A stretch of DNA of 15,344 bases from Oscillibacter sp. (GTDB lineage: Bacteria; Bacillota; Clostridia; Oscillospirales; Oscillospiraceae), in NCBI GenBank assembly GCA_003522105.1, contig DPGF01000015.1, forward strand, positions 495 through 15,838, given 5' to 3'. The position numbers and the translations under genes were made by a program. This document shows, in pieces, positions 12,208 to 15,344 of the stretch. The stretch's first letter is position 1. Each line of letters starts with the position of its first letter. A model generated the notes under the pieces. That model did not search any database, was not told the DNA's origin, and saw only the letters and a program-made list of their open reading frames with translations.

Positions 12208-13050
12208 TTAAGCCTCTGCGCCGAAGTACACGGTGACGTAGGCGGAGGACTCGCTGCCGTCCTTGGCGAGCGTGATGAAGTAGTCGTCGGGGTAGTCCGG
12301 GTCGTCGTCATATTCGGCCGTAACGGTGATGCCGAGATCCAGTGTGTCGACCTGAGAAGCGAAGTAGTCCTGAACGGCCTGCGTCTTTTCTTCCTGCGTC
12401 ATGGCGGAAACGTCCTGATCCTCCATCAGCGTGGTCTCGGTGACAAGATCAAATGCGGCGGCAAAGTCGTTGGCAAGGTCGATGGCGCTCTGCTCCATCA
12501 CGAAGGTGCGGTCTGCTTCGCCGACCCACAGCACCTTTTCATAGCCGATGGTCACGAGATAGAAGTGATACTCGCCCGCCTGCTGCAAAAGAGAGGTGCC
12601 GTTGATGAGATCAACGCCGTCGCCGTAGAAGCGAATGGGATCGGCAGTGTTGCCGTCAAAGTAGCTCATCTTATCGCCGGAGAGGTTGCGGATATTGCCG
12701 TCGAGATCCAGCGCATCGATCTCTGCAAGGAAGCTGTCGGGATCGCTGAAGCGCTCGGAGGTGAAGAAGGCCTTTACGTCATCCAGCGTCGCGGTGGAGT
12801 AGCACATGGCAATGCTGAAGACATTTTCGTTGTTGATCAGGTCACCCGCGGTGCCCTGCATGGAAAAGCCCTTCATAAAGCTTGCATCGTTGGTGTTCGT
12901 GCCGCAGAGCGTCACGTCCGCAACGGCGTAGGCGTCATCAAAGGCGGCGTCCTTGCTGTCGCCATCCGACTGATTGCCGCAGGCGGTGAGGGTGAGTGCG
13001 AACGCAAGAGCAAGTGCCATAAGAGTAAAGAGACGTTTGCTGGTTTTCAT
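12208..13050 (-). CDS. Lipoprotein of unknown family sharing a module with its S51 neighbour
   Basis: A 280-aa lipoprotein. A basic N-terminus and hydrophobic core (KTSKRLFTLMALALAFALTL) precede the lipobox LTAC with Cys24, so it is anchored on the outer face of the membrane. AGGAGG lies 8 nt before the ATG. I recognise no named family. The segment at about 85-195 (YSTATLDDVKAFF, DKMSYFDGN, DLINGTSLLQQAGEYHFYLV, LWVGEADRTFVM) lines up with about 80-170 of the neighbouring S51 lipoprotein (YSVREFDEVWEYL, TDLSYCDGV, DLITGDDFTEPGTHYFYAAV, SLEKAAQTAYI), so the two share a module. The rest is acidic with a Tyr/Asp-rich stretch (EYDDDPDYPDDYF). A binding role, presenting substrate to the peptidase or importer, is inferred only from location and shared module. 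It is not a typical Opp substrate-binding protein, which is about twice this length. Confidence 0.8.
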   Translation of the reverse strand: MKTSKRLFTLMALALAFALTLTACGNQSDGDSKDAAFDDAYAVADVTLCGTNTNDASFMKGFSMQGTAGDLINNENVFSIAMCYSTATLDDVKAFFTSERFSDPDSFLAEIDALDLDGNIRNLSGDKMSYFDGNTADPIRFYGDGVDLINGTSLLQQAGEYHFYLVTIGYEKVLWVGEADRTFVMEQSAIDLANDFAAAFDLVTETTLMEDQDVSAMTQEEKTQAVQDYFASQVDTLDLGITVTAEYDDDPDYPDDYFITLAKDGSESSAYVTVYFGAEA

Positions 13051-13074
13051 GTTGGTTTCCTCCTGATTTTAGTT

Positions 13075-13896
13075 TTATTGTACGGCGTGCTGCGCCGCAG
13101 TCAACTTGTTGATGGTGATCGTCCCGCCGCTGCGCGTAAGGTGCATGACGTAGGCTGAGCCGTGCACGCGCAGCGCCCCGTCGGAGAGGGAGACCTCAAG
13201 GGCGGTGTCCTCACTGATGCCGAAGCCCTCGTTTTCGTCCGCGTCTTCCATCGCGGCGAGCAGACGCTGAAGCCGGGCGCGGCGGTTGAAGTGCTGATCG
13301 ACGATGCCGCCGGGCAGAAAGCCGAGCCCGCGCGAGAGCAGCAGCTGCTCCGGCGAAACGCCGCCGTTGTCACAGTAAGCTGCCGCGTCGGTGCAGACGG
13401 GGAGAGTCAGCGTTCCCTCGTCGTCGCCGCGCACGATCATCGTGCGGCTCATGATCGCCGCGCCTGCGGAAGAGCCGCCGATCACGCCGCCGCCGGAAAG
13501 AAGGCGGCGCATTCTGCCGAGCACCGGCGTGTCCGAACCGTCCGGCTGCAAAAGAAGCCTTGCCGTGTGCAGTTGGTCGCCGCCGCTGAACCATACGCCG
13601 CTCACCCCGTCAAAAAGCGGGAGCAGCGCCTCGTCTGCGCGGTTTGTCCAACCGCTGCGGCCAAGCAGCGCGGGATCCTCTGTCAGCGGCAGCAGCACAA
13701 CTTCGCCGATCCCGGCGGAGAGCAGCAGCTCGCGGTTGAATCGAAAGCTCTCCTCCGCCTCTCCGCTGGCGCAGACGGCGAGCATGACCTTGCCGCGCTT
13801 CCCGCCGCAGAGGGCGGAAAACCTGCCAAAGATGTCGGCTTTGCCCTGCTCGGTCGCGCCGATGTTTCCGCCTGCGATCAATAATGTACCGTTCAT
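13075..13896 (-). CDS. Cyanophycinase-like serine peptidase (family S51), cytoplasmic
   Basis: A 273-aa S51 peptidase of usual cyanophycinase length with no signal peptide. Visible motifs are IAGGNIG near the start, the SGGDQ loop (104-108), the nucleophile Ser143 in GGSSAGA, VDQHFNRRARLQRL with His202, and GISEDTAL (226-233). Cyanophycinases cut the polymer of Arg-substituted poly-aspartate into beta-Asp-Arg dipeptides. Close relatives with other beta-aspartyl substrates are possible. ATG 13896 is chosen because AGGAGG lies 8 nt upstream and the ATG overlaps the stop of the ABC transporter gene (ATGA), so translation is coupled. The in-frame start at 13923 would lie deeper inside the transporter gene. 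The lipoprotein gene follows 24 nt downstream. The family call is firm and the substrate is inferred. Confidence 0.88.
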   Translation of the reverse strand: MNGTLLIAGGNIGATEQGKADIFGRFSALCGGKRGKVMLAVCASGEAEESFRFNRELLLSAGIGEVVLLPLTEDPALLGRSGWTNRADEALLPLFDGVSGVWFSGGDQLHTARLLLQPDGSDTPVLGRMRRLLSGGGVIGGSSAGAAIMSRTMIVRGDDEGTLTLPVCTDAAAYCDNGGVSPEQLLLSRGLGFLPGGIVDQHFNRRARLQRLLAAMEDADENEGFGISEDTALEVSLSDGALRVHGSAYVMHLTRSGGTITINKLTAAQHAVQ

Positions 13897-15344
13897 CCGA
13901 GCATCCTCCTGTATTCGTCGCATTCGCGCGCGTTGGCAAAGACAAAATGACCGGGGGCGATCTCCGTCCAGGCCGGTTTGTCCACGCTGTAATCATGCAC
14001 GGACGGATCGTAGGGCGTGCAGGTCTTGCCCCGTTCGGCGGCGGGATCCGGCATGGGGATCGCGCTGAGCAGCGAACGGGTGTAGGGGTGCAGGGGGTGG
14101 GCAAAGATCTCTTCGCCCGGTGCAAGCTCCATCAGAGCGCCCTTGTAGATCACGCCGATGCGGTCGGAAATGAAGCGCACCACGCTCAGATCGTGCGCGA
14201 TGAACAGATAGGTGAGCGAGTGCTCTTTTTTCAGTTCATTGAGCAGGTTGATGATCTGAGCACGAATGGAAACGTCCAGCGCACTGATCGGCTCGTCGGC
14301 GATGATGAATTCCGGCTCCATGATGAGCGCACGGGCGATGCCGAGACGCTGGCGCTGTCCGCCGGAAAATTCATGCGGGAAGCGGCTGGCAAACTCGGGC
14401 AGCAGCCCCACGCGCTGCATGACGCGGGAGACCTTGGCCTTGCGGTCGGCTTCGTTTTCGAAGAGGTTGAAGTTATAAAGTCCTTCGGAGATGATGTAAT
14501 CCACCTTGGCGCGCTCATTCAGGCTTGCCATGGGATCCTGAAAGATCATCTGCACCTGCTGGCGGTACTGCTTGATCTCCTCCCGGCTGAAGCGGCGGTT
14601 GACGCGCGTGCCCTTGTAGAGGATCTCGCCGCCGGCGGTGGGAATGATCTTCATAATGGCGCGGCCGATAGTCGTTTTACCGCTGCCGGATTCACCAACG
14701 AGGCTGAACGTCTCCCCGCGGTACACATCGAAGGACACACCATTGACGGCATGAAAGACTTTTTTGCCGGAGCCGAAGTCGATCGAGAGATCCCTGACCG
14801 AGAGCAGCGGCTCGTCGCTGCGCGGCGCATACGGCTCGGGTGCGGCGGGCGCTCTGCCAAGACCGGGGGTGCGGTAGTTGCGCGGGTCGCCCCATTTCTG
14901 AATGGCCATGGGGTGCATCGTCCATGTTTTTGCCGTGTGCCCGGGAGAAACGGAAAACATCGGCGGCTCTTCCAGCTGGTCGATCTCCATGGCCTCCGGG
15001 TTGCGGGGGTAGAAGGCGTCGCCCTGAATGTCGTTGTAGAGATTCGGCGGTGTGCCGGGAATGGCGAACAATGCCTGCCCCTTGACGCCGAGCTGCGGCA
15101 GCGCGCGGAGCAGGGCGCGGGTGTAGGGGTGGACGGGACAGGAAAAGACTTCCTCTGTCGGCCCCGTTTCGATGATCTCGCCGGCGTACATAACGGCCAC
15201 GCGGTCGGCGATATTTGCCACCACGCCGAGATCGTGCGTGATATATATTACGGACATATCCATTTCCTTTTGCAGCCGCTTTATAAGGTCCAGTATCTGC
15301 GCCTGCACGGTAACGTCCAGCGCGGTGGTGGGCTCGTCGCAGAT
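13893..15344 (-). CDS. Fused two-ATPase oligopeptide/dipeptide ABC importer subunit (partial)
   Basis: The frame runs off the right edge, leaving 483 residues. The visible N-terminal part is the end of a first nucleotide-binding domain: Walker B (CDEPTTALDVTVQAQ), H-loop (YITHDLGVV) and an Opp-type tail (HPYTRALLRALPQLGVKG, GTPPNL). A linker leads to a complete second domain with Walker A GESGSGKTT (about 217-225), Q-loop MIFQDPMASL, signature FSGGQRQRLG (about 326-335), Walker B IIADEPISALDVS, H-loop FIAHDLSVV and another Opp tail (HPLHPYTRSLLSAIP). OppD and OppF are usually separate genes; here they are fused, as in GsiA/YejF-like proteins. It powers peptide import with permeases presumably encoded beyond the edge. 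Its stop overlaps the start of the S51 peptidase by 4 nt, tying uptake to peptide cleavage. Confidence 0.93.
   Translation of the reverse strand: MCDEPTTALDVTVQAQILDLIKRLQKEMDMSVIYITHDLGVVANIADRVAVMYAGEIIETGPTEEVFSCPVHPYTRALLRALPQLGVKGQALFAIPGTPPNLYNDIQGDAFYPRNPEAMEIDQLEEPPMFSVSPGHTAKTWTMHPMAIQKWGDPRNYRTPGLGRAPAAPEPYAPRSDEPLLSVRDLSIDFGSGKKVFHAVNGVSFDVYRGETFSLVGESGSGKTTIGRAIMKIIPTAGGEILYKGTRVNRRFSREEIKQYRQQVQMIFQDPMASLNERAKVDYIISEGLYNFNLFENEADRKAKVSRVMQRVGLLPEFASRFPHEFSGGQRQRLGIARALIMEPEFIIADEPISALDVSIRAQIINLLNELKKEHSLTYLFIAHDLSVVRFISDRIGVIYKGALMELAPGEEIFAHPLHPYTRSLLSAIPMPDPAAERGKTCTPYDPSVHDYSVDKPAWTEIAPGHFVFANARECDEYRRMLG

Noticed and set aside
12175..13158. Plus-strand 327-codon frame opposite the 280-aa lipoprotein
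   Set aside because: It spans the intergenic region and two minus-strand genes with clear ribosome binding sites, and its composition is that of a reversed coding strand.
1..15344. CRISPR array or other regularly spaced repeats
   Set aside because: No set of three or more similar repeats with constant unique spacers was seen. The repeats present are pairs near promoters.

Overview
The window looks like a chromosomal segment of a moderately high-GC, spore-forming Firmicute, most likely a gut Clostridia of the Oscillospiraceae/Ruminococcaceae kind. The signs are strong AGGAGG ribosome binding sites, lipoproteins with Gram-positive lipoboxes, a PdaA-type polysaccharide deacetylase fragment, and large serine recombinases typical of gut Clostridia. 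The taxonomic call is inference.

Positions 1-2788 are an AT-rich mobile region. It carries the 3' end of a probable large serine recombinase gene, a start-less coding remnant with its terminator, a small serine resolvase/invertase, an unknown 101-codon gene with a strong promoter, and a tyrosine recombinase. The tyrosine recombinase lies beside the 3' end of an intact tRNA-Ser(GGA) (2789-2880, minus strand), the classic layout of an integrative element in a tRNA gene. Repeats overlap both recombinase promoters and look like recombinase-binding or operator sites.

Positions 2881-7974 are GC-rich housekeeping DNA in compact transcription units. A Nudix hydrolase overlaps a DUF523/TudS-like gene. 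A class I/II aminotransferase is followed by a Dabb-domain protein and a strong terminator. A membrane-tethered XRE regulator comes next, and a class Ic aspartate-type aminotransferase converges on it. Several sigma-A-like promoters with 16-17 bp spacers can be read.

Around 8152-10040 is a rearranged junction. The last ~78 codons of a polysaccharide deacetylase end abruptly at about 8385, where unrelated plus-strand DNA starts. That DNA holds the tail of an open frame, a translationally coupled 36-aa ORF, and a complete 479-aa large serine recombinase ending in a perfect 17-bp-arm palindrome.

Positions 10060-15344 (minus strand) form a probable operon. Its order in transcription is a fused two-ATPase oligopeptide (Opp/Dpp-type) importer subunit running off the right edge, a cytoplasmic cyanophycinase-like S51 peptidase, a lipoprotein of unknown family, and a large lipoprotein that joins repeats of that same unknown module to a second cyanophycinase-like S51 domain. 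The gene set suggests surface capture and cleavage of an aspartyl-rich or beta-aspartyl peptide polymer (cyanophycin is one candidate), uptake of products, and further cleavage inside the cell. I regard this as the most interesting candidate system here.
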